Source of the DNA: Phycisphaerales bacterium
GTDB lineage: Bacteria > Planctomycetota > Phycisphaerae > Phycisphaerales > UBA1924
DNA: 64,000 nucleotides
Direction of reading: 5' to 3'
Assembly: GCA_028289195.1 (NCBI GenBank)
Contig: JANQQR010000003.1
Location: 30,007-94,006, forward strand
In this document: one piece after another, positions 9,083-17,457 of the stretch
Position numbering within the stretch: position 1 is the first letter of the stretch
How the letters are laid out: the number at the start of each line of letters is the position of its first letter
Notes under the pieces: generated by a model
Told to the model about the DNA's origin: nothing
The model's database searches: none
Seen by the model: the letters and a program-made list of their open reading frames with translations, nothing else
Program-made: the position numbers and the translations under genes

Positions 9083-10260
9083 GCGAAGGACGACAGGACA
9101 ACAAGGCTCCCGGGTCCGGCCCGCCGGGCCAGGGCGCCCTGCCGAGCGAGGAGCGGATGCTCGACTATGTCGAGGGCACGCTCTCCCCCGATGAACGCCG
9201 CCGGTTCGAGGCGGAGATCGAGCGTCATCCCAAGCTGGTGGCCAGGCTCGCGGTGCTCCGGCGTGATCGCGACGCGCTCCGAGCGATGCTCCGCGATGAT
9301 CGCGCCGCGACGCCCCACGGCATCGCCGAGGGCGCGATCGCCAGCGCCGAGCGTGAGGGGCTCGTCGGATCTGAGGTCGAGGAGCGGGGCGGTGCGCCTG
9401 CGGGTGTGCGGCGCTGGGCTGTTCCCTCGGCGATCGCTGCGGCGGTCCTGCTGGCGATCGGCGCGGCGCTGCTGTTCCGGGGCCATCAGCCGCTCTCTGA
9501 CGCCGAGCTTGCCGCCGCCGACACGGAGCCCTCCTGGCGCATCGACGTGCCCGAAGACGAGGTCACCGTCCGTCGCGACGACATCGAGCTTCCCCATATC
9601 CCCGGCACCGAGCGGCTCATCTCTCCTCCAAGAGTCGCCGATGCCGCGGGCGATGGGGCTTCCACCGGCGCTCAGCGGCAGGAGGCCGACGAGGTCGAGT
9701 CGCTGCTGGCTTCGGGAGGACCGCGCGATCCGGGTGGCATCGACTGGGCTGCGGTGCTCGACGCCGATCGCCCCGGCGCGACGGTGCGCGAAGCCGCGAC
9801 GCTCGCGATGCTCGAGAACGTGCGCCTGGTCGTGCCGTCGGACGACCCGCGCGTCTGGCTGCCGCAGCGGTCGACGGTGCTGGGCACACCGGACCTCGGC
9901 CCGGATCGCGAGCGCATCGCGCCCACGTCCCCGGGCGAGATGAACACTCGGGGCGAGCGCGAGTTCTCGATCGAGATCGTCGTGCGCCTGGACGAGGAGC
10001 TCACCGCGCTCCAGGACCGCCTGTTCGAGCTGCGATCGAAGTACGAGCGCGGCGAGGGTTCGGTGGGCAGCGCCTACTTCGAGCCGGTCGCCAGCGGGGA
10101 GGCCCAGGCGAACCCCGGCGAGACCGGGAGCGCCGCCGGACGCCCGGTTGTGCTCCCGTCGCGCGACGTGGACCACATCCTGTGGTGGTCGAAGCCGACG
10201 CCCGACTGGATCCCCTATGTCTCGATCAGGATTCCGGTCGTGGTCACGCCCGCCCGGTGA
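9079..10260 (+). CDS. Probable anti-sigma factor, single-pass membrane protein
   Basis: An ATGA overlap couples this gene to the ECF sigma factor gene. The first 85 residues contain a cytoplasmic helical segment (EERMLDYVEGTLSPDERRRF at about 28-47, then EIERHPKLVARL) with the layout of a RsiW/ChrR-type anti-sigma N-domain, but without the HxxxCxxC zinc motif. One transmembrane helix lies at about 112-132 (AIAAAVLLAIGAALLF). The remaining 260 residues are predicted to be periplasmic and have no recognised domain, with a coiled-coil-like stretch near 300 (DEELTALQDRLFELRSKYERG). The inferred role is to hold the sigma factor until an envelope signal arrives. This rests on context and topology. 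Confidence 0.75.
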   Translation: MSEGRQDNKAPGSGPPGQGALPSEERMLDYVEGTLSPDERRRFEAEIERHPKLVARLAVLRRDRDALRAMLRDDRAATPHGIAEGAIASAEREGLVGSEVEERGGAPAGVRRWAVPSAIAAAVLLAIGAALLFRGHQPLSDAELAAADTEPSWRIDVPEDEVTVRRDDIELPHIPGTERLISPPRVADAAGDGASTGAQRQEADEVESLLASGGPRDPGGIDWAAVLDADRPGATVREAATLAMLENVRLVVPSDDPRVWLPQRSTVLGTPDLGPDRERIAPTSPGEMNTRGEREFSIEIVVRLDEELTALQDRLFELRSKYERGEGSVGSAYFEPVASGEAQANPGETGSAAGRPVVLPSRDVDHILWWSKPTPDWIPYVSIRIPVVVTPAR

Positions 10261-10483
10261 GCGACCGGGTCCGGGCGAGCGCCAGCGCTATCCAGGGCAT
10301 GATGATGAGCGTGGCGAGCGCCGCGAGGCGGTGTGTGTCCAGGCTGGCCAGCGAGCCGGAGTCGACGGCGCGATAGAGCGCGCCCAGGCCGCACGCGGCT
10401 GTGACGGCTGAGATAAGCAGCAGCGTCACGCGTCGTGCGCTGGTCCAGTTCCGGGCCCAGCCCGGCCACGATGTGTGCAGCAA
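10244..10483 (-). CDS. Predicted small two-helix membrane protein, 79 aa
   Basis: A 79-residue frame on the minus strand overlaps the last 17 nt of the anti-sigma gene convergently. TTG 10483 is taken as the start because GGAG lies about 8 nt upstream. The protein has two hydrophobic helices, about residues 17-36 (RVTLLLISAVTAACGLGALY) and 50-68 (RLAALATLIIMPWIALALA), joined by a short polar loop, with an arginine-rich tail. No family is recognised. The frame is open further upstream, but that portion is arginine-rich and looks non-coding. It is a plausible small membrane protein. Confidence 0.5.
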   Translation of the reverse strand: MLHTSWPGWARNWTSARRVTLLLISAVTAACGLGALYRAVDSGSLASLDTHRLAALATLIIMPWIALALARTRSLTGRA

Positions 10484-10616
10484 GTCTCTCTCCGTACTCT
10501 GACGACTCGCGACGCCGTCGGGTGCCGCAACGCGAACGGCGTGCCCGGTTGAGGGGTCCCGAGAACGCGGGCGGGGAGCATATCGCCGCGCAGAAGGTGC
10601 GCCGCGGGGCGCGGTT

Positions 10617-13163
10617 GTGAGCCGGCTGGGCGCTGGGTATCGTCCGCTCTCCGTGCTGCAAGGAGAGCATTCTTGGCGACGAGAGGGGCGCACCGGGCGG
10701 CGCGTCTCGCGCGCGGGACCGTGCGTGGTCGCTGCGCTGCGGGTGCTCGTGCTTGCGATGCTCGCGTGCGCGCCGGTGGGTGCGCGGGCGCAGGACTCTG
10801 AGGTTCCGGTCGGCGGCGACGTCCGCGCCTATGAAGGGCGGCGGATCATCGATGTCCGCGTCGAGGGCCTGGAGCGCGTCGACACGCAGCTGGCCCGCAA
10901 CCAGATCCGGACGCAACCGGGAACGCCGCTGGAGTGGGACACGGTCCTGGAGGACCTGCGCCGGCTCGAGCGCCTCGGTGAGTTCCGCGACATCCGCGCC
11001 GACCTCCGGATCGACGAGGACCCGGTGACGAATCCTCGCCTGGATGTCGTTGTTGTGTTCGTCCTCGAGGAAGCGCCGATCGTGCAGGACGTGGTCGTCG
11101 TCGGGAACCGACAGGTCACCGACGACGACATCCGCGAGGTGCTCGCCGGGGTGGTCACGCTCATCCGCGGGGTGCCCATCGACGAGTTCCAGATCGGCAG
11201 CGCCCAGCGCCTCATCGAGGACCTGTACCGCGACAAGGGGTACTTCCAGGTCCAGGTTCTCGTCGATCAGAGCGAGCTCGACGACGCCGGCGTGATCGCC
11301 TTCAGGGTGCGCGAGGGCGAGAGGATCAAGATCACGTCGATCCGCCTCGACGGCGTCGAGTCGTTCCCCAGGGGGCAGGTCCGCAACGTCATCCGGATCA
11401 AGAAGGCGGGGCTGTTCTCGAAGGGCCCCATCGACGAGGAGACGCTCGACGGCGATGTCAGCTCGATCATCGCCTTCTACGCCGACCGGGGCTACCTCGA
11501 CACCCGCGCCGCCTGGTCGCTCACACCGAGCCCGAACGGTCGCGAGGCGATCGTGACCTTTCTTGTGCAGGAAGGACCGCTGTACACCCTGCGGGGCGTC
11601 GAGGTGGACTTCGACGACGGCACGCCGGGAGGCGGCGTCGGTGTCGAGCGTGTGCTCGACCGCAAGCAGATCGAGGGCCTCCTGACGATCAAGCGGGGCG
11701 AGGTGTTCAGCCAGCGCGGGATCCAGCAGGCCGCGGTCGGGATTGAGCGGGCGCTGCGCCAGATGGGTTACGCCGACGCGCGCGTCGCCCAGCCGGTCGT
11801 CCGGCGCGACCCGGTCGACCCGCTCGTCGACGTGACTCTCATCGTGCGCGAGGGCGAGCGCTTCCGGACGGGCATGGTGTACATCCAGGGCAACACGCTC
11901 ACGCAGCAGAAGGTGATCCGGCGCCAGCTCGACATCGAGCCCGACCGCTGGCTCGACGCCACCGCCGCCGATGAGACGCAGGACCGGCTGCGCCAATCGC
12001 GTCTGTTCGACAACATCGTCAACCCGCCGAAGGTCACGATCCAACCCGAGGACCCGGCGAACCCCGGCTACCGCGACGTGCTGATCGAGGTCGAAGAAAC
12101 CGCGACCGGCTCGATCAGCTTCGGCGCTTCGATCGGCAGCGATGCCGGCGTGGCCGGCTCGATCGGTCTGAGCCAGCGGAACTTCGACATCGGCGACGTC
12201 CCGGACTCGTGGGACGAGTTCTTCCGCGGGCGCGCCTTCCGCGGCGCCGGGCAGACGTTCAATCTCTCGCTCCAGCCGGGCAACGAGGTGTCGAACTACT
12301 CGATCTCGCTGGCCGAGCCGGCGATCTTCGATTCGTCGTACTCGCTGCGCGGCAGCCTCTACTTCAGGCAGCGCGACTTCACCGAGTTCGACCAGGAGGC
12401 CTTCGGCACACGCATCGCCCTCGGGCGCCGCTTCGGCACCCGGTGGCGGGGCGGGTTCAATCTGCGGGCCGAGTCGGTCGACATCTCGGAGATCAGCGAG
12501 GACTCCGCCGTCGATTTCTTCGAGATCGAGGGCCAGAACACCACGACCGGGATCGGATTCGGGATGAACCGCTCGACGCTGGGCGCCGGGTTCAGGCCGA
12601 CCCGGGGCACCGTGACCGACATCGAGGTCGAGCAGGTGGGCGCGCTGGGCGGGGACTTCGACTTCACCAAGATCACCTTCGATCACACCGCGTACTTCCC
12701 GGTCTGGGAGGACTTCCTGGGGCGCAAAACGGTCGTCTCGGTGAAGGGGCGCATCGGGTGGATCCCCCAGGACGACGAGGCGCCGGTATTCGAGCGGTTC
12801 TTCCTCGGCGGCCGGACCTTCCGGGGCTTCGACTTCCGCGGTGTCGGCCCCAACGGGGTCGACCAGGACGGTAACCCCACCGACGACAAGGTCGGCGACG
12901 ACTGGCTGGCGTTCCTGGGCGCGCAGGTCGAGCGTCCGCTGTTCCGCGATGTCATCGCCGTCGTCGGGTTCGTGGACTCGGGCACGATCACCAACGACCC
13001 GGGCTTCGAAGACTGGCGCGTGAGTGTCGGGGTTGGGATTCGCCTCTACATCCCGCAGATCGGCCCGGCGCCGCTGGCGTTCGACTTCGGCTTCCCCATC
13101 GTGAAGGAAGACGACGACGAAGAGCGCCTGTTCAGCTTCAGCATCGACCTTCCGTTCAATTGA
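10617..13163 (+). CDS. bamA: Outer membrane assembly factor BamA (Omp85 family)
   Basis: Central component of the BAM complex, which folds and inserts beta-barrel proteins into the outer membrane. After a basic N-terminus and a hydrophobic signal segment (about residues 42-56, cleavage likely after GARA), a series of POTRA domains occupies about 70-500 (openings such as IIDVRVEGLERVD, IVQDVVVVGNRQV, ITSIRLDGVESF). A C-terminal barrel of about 340 residues follows, with the loop-6 FRGFDFRG motif near 735 (the (V/I)RG(F/Y) signature) and a terminal aromatic beta-strand. The start is uncertain: GTG 10617 gives an unusually long pre-signal region, and an AAGGAGAG near 10659 is not well placed for an in-frame start. 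It heads the envelope cluster that continues with ompH and lpx genes. Confidence 0.92.
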   Translation: MSRLGAGYRPLSVLQGEHSWRREGRTGRRVSRAGPCVVAALRVLVLAMLACAPVGARAQDSEVPVGGDVRAYEGRRIIDVRVEGLERVDTQLARNQIRTQPGTPLEWDTVLEDLRRLERLGEFRDIRADLRIDEDPVTNPRLDVVVVFVLEEAPIVQDVVVVGNRQVTDDDIREVLAGVVTLIRGVPIDEFQIGSAQRLIEDLYRDKGYFQVQVLVDQSELDDAGVIAFRVREGERIKITSIRLDGVESFPRGQVRNVIRIKKAGLFSKGPIDEETLDGDVSSIIAFYADRGYLDTRAAWSLTPSPNGREAIVTFLVQEGPLYTLRGVEVDFDDGTPGGGVGVERVLDRKQIEGLLTIKRGEVFSQRGIQQAAVGIERALRQMGYADARVAQPVVRRDPVDPLVDVTLIVREGERFRTGMVYIQGNTLTQQKVIRRQLDIEPDRWLDATAADETQDRLRQSRLFDNIVNPPKVTIQPEDPANPGYRDVLIEVEETATGSISFGASIGSDAGVAGSIGLSQRNFDIGDVPDSWDEFFRGRAFRGAGQTFNLSLQPGNEVSNYSISLAEPAIFDSSYSLRGSLYFRQRDFTEFDQEAFGTRIALGRRFGTRWRGGFNLRAESVDISEISEDSAVDFFEIEGQNTTTGIGFGMNRSTLGAGFRPTRGTVTDIEVEQVGALGGDFDFTKITFDHTAYFPVWEDFLGRKTVVSVKGRIGWIPQDDEAPVFERFFLGGRTFRGFDFRGVGPNGVDQDGNPTDDKVGDDWLAFLGAQVERPLFRDVIAVVGFVDSGTITNDPGFEDWRVSVGVGIRLYIPQIGPAPLAFDFGFPIVKEDDDEERLFSFSIDLPFN

Positions 13164-13260
13164 TCCCGTTCGAAGGTGCGGGCGGGCGCGTCGGGTATGA
13201 TCGGGCGGGTAGTTGCCGCTCCCGCGCCCGGCGAGGAGCGGACCAGAACGGAGCCAGTCA

Positions 13261-13884
13261 ATGACGAAAGAGACATTCTGGCGGGCCAGCGCGCTCGTCG
13301 TCGCAATAGCCGCGGTCGCGGGGATCTGGCGCATGGGCGTCGAGCAGGCGGTCGCCCAGCAGGGCGCTGAATCGTGCTGCGTCGGAACGATCGATCTCAA
13401 CGGCATCCTCGCCCAGCTCGACGAGCGCCTGGATCGCGAGGCCGAACTCCAGGCCTTCATCACCGAGCGCGAAGATGCGCTGCGCTCGATGGGCGAGCGG
13501 ATCCAGGAGCTCGAGGCCGACCTCGAGATCCTCCCGCCCAACGGGGACGACTGGCGCACCAAGCGCGAGGAGATCCTCCGCGAGCGGGCCCGGACGCGCA
13601 TGGAGCGCGAGCTCTCGAGCGCCCTGGCCGAAGAGAAGCAGACCCTGATGCAGCTCGAGCTGTTCGCCAAGATCAATGATGCCGCCGCCCGCTACGCGGC
13701 GCAGAACGGCATCTCGCTCGTGATCGCCGACGACAGCAGCATGCAGATCCCGGCGCCCCAGACGCCCGAGCAGCTCCGCCAGGCGCAGCAGCTCATCCTG
13801 TCGCGCCGGATCATCCATCGCGGCGAGACGACCAACATCTCCGACGACGTGGCCCGCCAGATGAACGTGGAGTACTCGCAGTAA
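13261..13884 (+). CDS. OmpH/Skp-family periplasmic chaperone
   Basis: Small secreted protein of the OmpH/Skp type, which protects unfolded outer-membrane proteins in the periplasm before BamA receives them. The signal segment covers about residues 8-34 ([13 protein letters not shown], cleavage probably after AVA). It is followed by a strand-like [11 protein letters not shown], a long charged coiled coil (about 48-130), and a C-terminal segment with ISLVIADDS. The two-Cys CC pair at about 39-40, just after the signal, is unusual for Skp. ATG 13261 is 98 nt after bamA; a TATGAT box at 13196-13201 could be a local promoter. The bamA-ompH-lpxD order is the classical Gram-negative one. Confidence 0.85.
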   Translation: MTKETFWRASALVVAIAAVAGIWRMGVEQAVAQQGAESCCVGTIDLNGILAQLDERLDREAELQAFITEREDALRSMGERIQELEADLEILPPNGDDWRTKREEILRERARTRMERELSSALAEEKQTLMQLELFAKINDAAARYAAQNGISLVIADDSSMQIPAPQTPEQLRQAQQLILSRRIIHRGETTNISDDVARQMNVEYSQ

Positions 13885-13886
13885 TC

Positions 13887-14978
13887 ATGGCTGCCACGGA
13901 CGCACCGGCCCAGACCGGCGCCGCGCCGACGTTCCGTTCCGGGCCGCTCGCCGAGCTGCTCGGGGCCGAGCTCCGCGGCTCGCCGGACGTGACGCTCAAC
14001 GGGCTCGCCACGCTCGAGCATGCAGGCCCGACCTGCCTCTCGTTCGTGCGCGACGCCAAGTACCTCGTCAAGTGGATGGACAGCGACTGCGGCGCTGCGC
14101 TCGTCACCCGCTCGGTGATCGAGGGTTCGACGGATCTGCGCGTCACCGAACTCGGCGATCGCGCGATGCTCATCGTCGACGATGCCGACCTGGCGCTGAT
14201 CACGATGCTCCAGGCGATCGCGGTGAAGATTGATCGGCCCGAGGGCGTCCACGAGAGCGCGGTGATCGACCCCAGCGCCAAGATCGGCGCGGGCGTGCGG
14301 ATCGGCGCGCAGGTGTCGATCGGGCCCGACTGCGAGCTCGGCGACGGCGTCGTGCTCCACGCGGGCGTCCGTCTCGGCTCGGGAGTCCGACTAGGGGAAA
14401 GCACCGAATTGCGCCCCAACGTCGTCGTCATGGACGGGTGCTTCATCGGGCGGGGCTGCCTGCTCCACCCCGGCGTCGTGATCGGCGCCGACGGATTCGG
14501 GTTCCGGCCTAAGCCCGACGGCACCGGGCTCATCAAGATCCCTCACGCGGGCCACGTCGAGATTGGCGACGACGTCGAGATCGGCGCCAACTCCTGCATC
14601 GACAGGGGCAAGTTCGGGCCGACGATCATCGGCAGCGGCTGCAAGCTCGACAATCACGTCCAGATCGCCCACAACGTGGTTGTCGGCGAATGCTCGATCA
14701 TCTGCGGCCAGACCGGGATCGCCGGCTCTGTCACCATCGGCAAGGGCGTCACGATCGCCGGGCACTGCGGCATCGCCGACCAGCTCACGATTGGCGACGG
14801 TGCCATCATCGCCGCCAAGGCGGGCCTGATGAGCAACGTGGGCCCCGGAGAGACCTGGTTCGGGTACCCCGCTCGCCCGGCCAGCAAGGCCATGCGAAAC
14901 TTCGCGGCGCTCGATCGCCTGGGCGAACTCATGCCCCAGATCAGGCGTCTACTGCGGGGCGAAACAGGCGGCCGATAG
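13887..14978 (+). CDS. lpxD: UDP-3-O-acylglucosamine N-acyltransferase
   Basis: Third enzyme of lipid A synthesis: it transfers a 3-hydroxyacyl chain from acyl carrier protein to the 2-amino group of UDP-3-O-acyl-glucosamine. An N-terminal uridine-binding domain (about residues 10-110, with [18 protein letters not shown]) precedes a left-handed parallel beta-helix of hexapeptide repeats (about 115-320, e.g. [14 protein letters not shown]). The catalytic histidine segment is [13 protein letters not shown] near residue 290, with HNVVVG upstream. Length of 363 is near the family norm of ~340. The start lies 2 nt after the ompH stop, so the two are co-transcribed. Confidence 0.95.
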   Translation: MAATDAPAQTGAAPTFRSGPLAELLGAELRGSPDVTLNGLATLEHAGPTCLSFVRDAKYLVKWMDSDCGAALVTRSVIEGSTDLRVTELGDRAMLIVDDADLALITMLQAIAVKIDRPEGVHESAVIDPSAKIGAGVRIGAQVSIGPDCELGDGVVLHAGVRLGSGVRLGESTELRPNVVVMDGCFIGRGCLLHPGVVIGADGFGFRPKPDGTGLIKIPHAGHVEIGDDVEIGANSCIDRGKFGPTIIGSGCKLDNHVQIAHNVVVGECSIICGQTGIAGSVTIGKGVTIAGHCGIADQLTIGDGAIIAAKAGLMSNVGPGETWFGYPARPASKAMRNFAALDRLGELMPQIRRLLRGETGGR

Positions 14979-15062
14979 ACCAATTCGGCCCACAGGCCCC
15001 GCCGGCTCGCTCCCGGCCCGGCCCATGCGCAAGAACGGCGGAGTGCCCCACAGCAGGCTAGG

Positions 15063-16406
15063 ATGGCCCCTTCTATGCCCGAACGTGCCTACCAGGAAGA
15101 GCCCCAGCACACGCTCAAGACAGCAGCGGCTGTCCACGGCACCGGTCTGTTCACCGGCGTCGAGTCGACGGCGGTGATCCATCCCGCCGAGCCCGACACC
15201 GGGATCCGATTCCGGCGGGTTGATCTCGAGGGCTCCCCCGAGGTCCAGGCCCGCGTCGACTGCGTCGTCGATCGCCCCCGGCGCACGACTCTCCAGTCGG
15301 GCCCGGCCATGATCGAGACCGTCGAGCACTGCCTCAGCGCGCTCGCGGGCATGGGTGTCGACAACGCCGTGATCGACGTCGACGGGCCCGAGCTCCCCGC
15401 CGGCGACGGGTCGAGCAGGTTCTTCGTCGATTCGATGCGCGAGGCCGGCCTCGTCGAGCAGGACGCGCCCAGGCGCCCGCTCGTCATCACGGAGCCGGTG
15501 ACGGTCCGCGACGGCGACTCGATGGTCGCGGCGTTCCCCACCGAGCACGACCACTCGGAGCTGATGTACGTGCTCGACTACGGGCAGGGCTCTGTGATCG
15601 ATCGCCAGAACTACACCTTCGAGGTGCAGCCGGCGGTCTACATCGACCAGATCGCGCCCGCCCGGACGTTCAGCACGCGGGCCGAGGCCGAGGCGATGTG
15701 GAGCCGCGGGATGTTCAAGCATCTCACGCCCAAGGACATGCTCGTCGTCGGCGAGCACGGCCCGATCGACAACAGCTACCGGTTCCAGGACGAGCCCGTG
15801 CGCCACAAGGTGCTCGACCTGCTCGGCGATCTGTCGCTGCTCGGGCGCCCGATCCACGGTCGCATCGTGGCCGTCCGCTCGGGGCATGCGCTCAATCACA
15901 AGCTGACGCGCGAGCTTCTGGAAGTTGCGCGACGCGTCGATTCGGTCGAGGGGCGCGCGGCGCCCGCCATGGAGATCCGGTCGATCCTGCGCCTGCTGCC
16001 GCACCGCTACCCGATGATCCTGATCGATCGCGTGCTGGAGATGGAAGGTGACGTTCGCGCCGTCGGCGTGAAGAACGTCACGATCAACGAGCCGTTCTTC
16101 CAGGGCCACTACCCGTCGACCCCGATCATGCCCGGCGTGCTGATCGTCGAGGCCATGTGCCAGCTGTCGGGCCTGATGCTGAGCCAGAAGCTGGAGCGGA
16201 CCGGCAAGATCGCGGTCCTATTATCTCTGGACAACGTCAAGCTCCGTCGGCCGGTGACCCCCGGCGATCAGCTGGTCATCGAGTCGGAGGCTTTGAGGGC
16301 CAGCAGCCGTTTCGGAGACGTCCAGGCACGCGCATTTGTTGCCGGTGAGCTGGCCGCGGAGGCCCGCGTGAAGTTCCTCATGGTTGACGCCGAGCAGGAG
16401 CGATAG
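15063..16406 (+). CDS. lpxC/fabZ: Bifunctional LpxC-FabZ fusion: deacetylase and 3-hydroxyacyl-ACP dehydratase
   Basis: Two enzymes in one 447-residue chain. Residues about 15-300 are LpxC, the zinc deacetylase that commits UDP-3-O-acyl-GlcNAc to lipid A. Zinc ligands are visible in ETVEHCLSAL (about 85-94) and RHKVLDLLGDL (about 249-259), with the catalytic histidine in SGHALNHKLTREL (about 276). Residues about 308-445 are FabZ, with LPHRYPMILIDRV, HYPSTPIMPGVL and the VEAM catalytic glutamate. Such fusions are known from Bacteroidetes and some other groups. A second ATG at 15075 is an alternative start; a TAGGAT sequence overlaps the first ATG and would favour the second if it is a promoter box. 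It sits between lpxD and lpxA. Confidence 0.95.
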   Translation: MAPSMPERAYQEEPQHTLKTAAAVHGTGLFTGVESTAVIHPAEPDTGIRFRRVDLEGSPEVQARVDCVVDRPRRTTLQSGPAMIETVEHCLSALAGMGVDNAVIDVDGPELPAGDGSSRFFVDSMREAGLVEQDAPRRPLVITEPVTVRDGDSMVAAFPTEHDHSELMYVLDYGQGSVIDRQNYTFEVQPAVYIDQIAPARTFSTRAEAEAMWSRGMFKHLTPKDMLVVGEHGPIDNSYRFQDEPVRHKVLDLLGDLSLLGRPIHGRIVAVRSGHALNHKLTRELLEVARRVDSVEGRAAPAMEIRSILRLLPHRYPMILIDRVLEMEGDVRAVGVKNVTINEPFFQGHYPSTPIMPGVLIVEAMCQLSGLMLSQKLERTGKIAVLLSLDNVKLRRPVTPGDQLVIESEALRASSRFGDVQARAFVAGELAAEARVKFLMVDAEQER

Positions 16407-16471
16407 CCGAAGACACAGAGCGAACCAGAGAGCGGGCATCTGGCCCGGGGCTTGCTCACGAACACAGCACC

Positions 16472-17284
16472 ATGAAAGACCTCATCCACCCGACCGCCGT
16501 GATCCACCCCCGCGCCGAGCTCGACAGCTCGGTGGAGGTCGGTCCCTACAGCGTGGTCGGCGAGGGTGTGAAGATCGGCGCGGGCACCAGCCTGCACAAC
16601 CATGTCACGATCCAGGGCCCCGCGACCATCGGCGAGCACAACACGGTGTACCCCTACGCCGTGCTCGGCGCCGAGCCGCAGGACCTCAAGTATCAGGGCT
16701 ACGACACCGAACTGGTCGTCGGCCATCGCAATCGCATCCGTGAGCACGCGACGATCCATCGCGGCACCGAGCTCGGCGGCGGGCGCACGGTCATCGGCGA
16801 CGACTGCCTGATCATGGTCGGTGTCCACATCGCCCACGACTGCGTCATCGAGGACGAGGTCGTCATCGCCAACAACTGCATGCTCGGCGGGCACTGCCTC
16901 GTCGAGATGGGCGCCGGCCTCGGCGGCGGCGTCGGCGTGCACCACTTCACCACCATCGGCACCCTCGCGTTCGTCGGCGGCATGGCCCGCGTCTCCAAGG
17001 ACGTCCCGCCTTACGTCGTCGTCGAGGGCGCACCCGCCGAGGTCCGCAAGATCAACACCACGGCGCTCATGCGCCGCAAGTGGACGCCCGAGCAGATCGA
17101 GCGCCTGCGTACGGCCTTCAAGGCCATCTACCGCGACCCCGAGACGCCCGTGCAGCACGCCATCGACACGCTGCGGGCCGATCGCACCCAGCCCGACACG
17201 ATCCTGCGCCTGTGCGACTGCATCGAGCGCATCCAGTCGGGCGTTCACGGTCGCAGCCGCGAGAATCTGCGGGACGATCGGTAG
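16472..17284 (+). CDS. lpxA: UDP-N-acetylglucosamine O-acyltransferase
   Basis: First enzyme of lipid A synthesis, which loads a 3-hydroxyacyl chain from acyl-ACP on UDP-GlcNAc. The first ~190 residues are a left-handed beta-helix of hexapeptide repeats (IHPRAELDSSVEVGPYSVVG onward). VGVHIAHDCVIEDE near residue 118 contains the catalytic histidine. A helical C-terminal domain begins about residue 195 (NTTALMRRKWTPEQIERLR). Length of 270 is typical. It follows lpxC-fabZ by 65 nt and closes the envelope cluster; a palindromic repeat follows it. Confidence 0.95.
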   Translation: MKDLIHPTAVIHPRAELDSSVEVGPYSVVGEGVKIGAGTSLHNHVTIQGPATIGEHNTVYPYAVLGAEPQDLKYQGYDTELVVGHRNRIREHATIHRGTELGGGRTVIGDDCLIMVGVHIAHDCVIEDEVVIANNCMLGGHCLVEMGAGLGGGVGVHHFTTIGTLAFVGGMARVSKDVPPYVVVEGAPAEVRKINTTALMRRKWTPEQIERLRTAFKAIYRDPETPVQHAIDTLRADRTQPDTILRLCDCIERIQSGVHGRSRENLRDDR

Positions 17285-17340
17285 AAGAAGGGGCTAAGGG
17301 GCCAAGGGGCAGAGGGGTTGCCCTTCGGGAATCGCTGCGC

Positions 17341-17437
17341 GCATCTACGAGCCCGTGGCGCAAGCCGCGGGTACTTTCGACCCCCGCGATGGCAGCGATC
17401 AAGGTACCCGCGGCTTGCGCCACGGGCTCGTAGATGC
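17341..17437. repeat. Palindromic intergenic repeat, copy 1 (34-bp perfect arms)
   Basis: Left arm 17341-17374 and right arm 17404-17437 are perfect inverted copies of 34 bp, separated by 29 bp. The core of the arm reads GAGCCCGTGGCGCAAGCCGC. Three related elements occur in this window (19739-19830, 26494-26634, and a half copy at 29099-29124). There is no T-run after either arm, so it is not a normal terminator. It lies between lpxA and the MetB-like gene, and its right arm ends 9 nt before the -10-like box of that gene. Confidence 0.9.
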
Positions 17438-17445
17438 ATTCGCCC

Positions 17446-17451
17446 TACAAT
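17446..17451 (+). promoter_or_regulatory. TACAAT -10 box, predicts leaderless MetB-like mRNA
   Basis: TACAAT ends 6 nt before the ATG at 17458. With standard spacing the transcript would begin at the start codon. No Shine-Dalgarno sequence is present. Confidence 0.5.
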
Positions 17452-17457
17452 CGGGGC

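Noticed and set aside
10215..13676. Minus-strand open frame of over 1150 codons
   Set aside because: Antisense to bamA and the ompH-like gene, which have clear homology; no domain is recognisable in the antisense product.
17434..17457. Upstream ATG of the MetB-like gene
   Set aside because: The codon lies in the arm of the palindromic repeat and upstream of the TACAAT box, so ATG 17458 is preferred.
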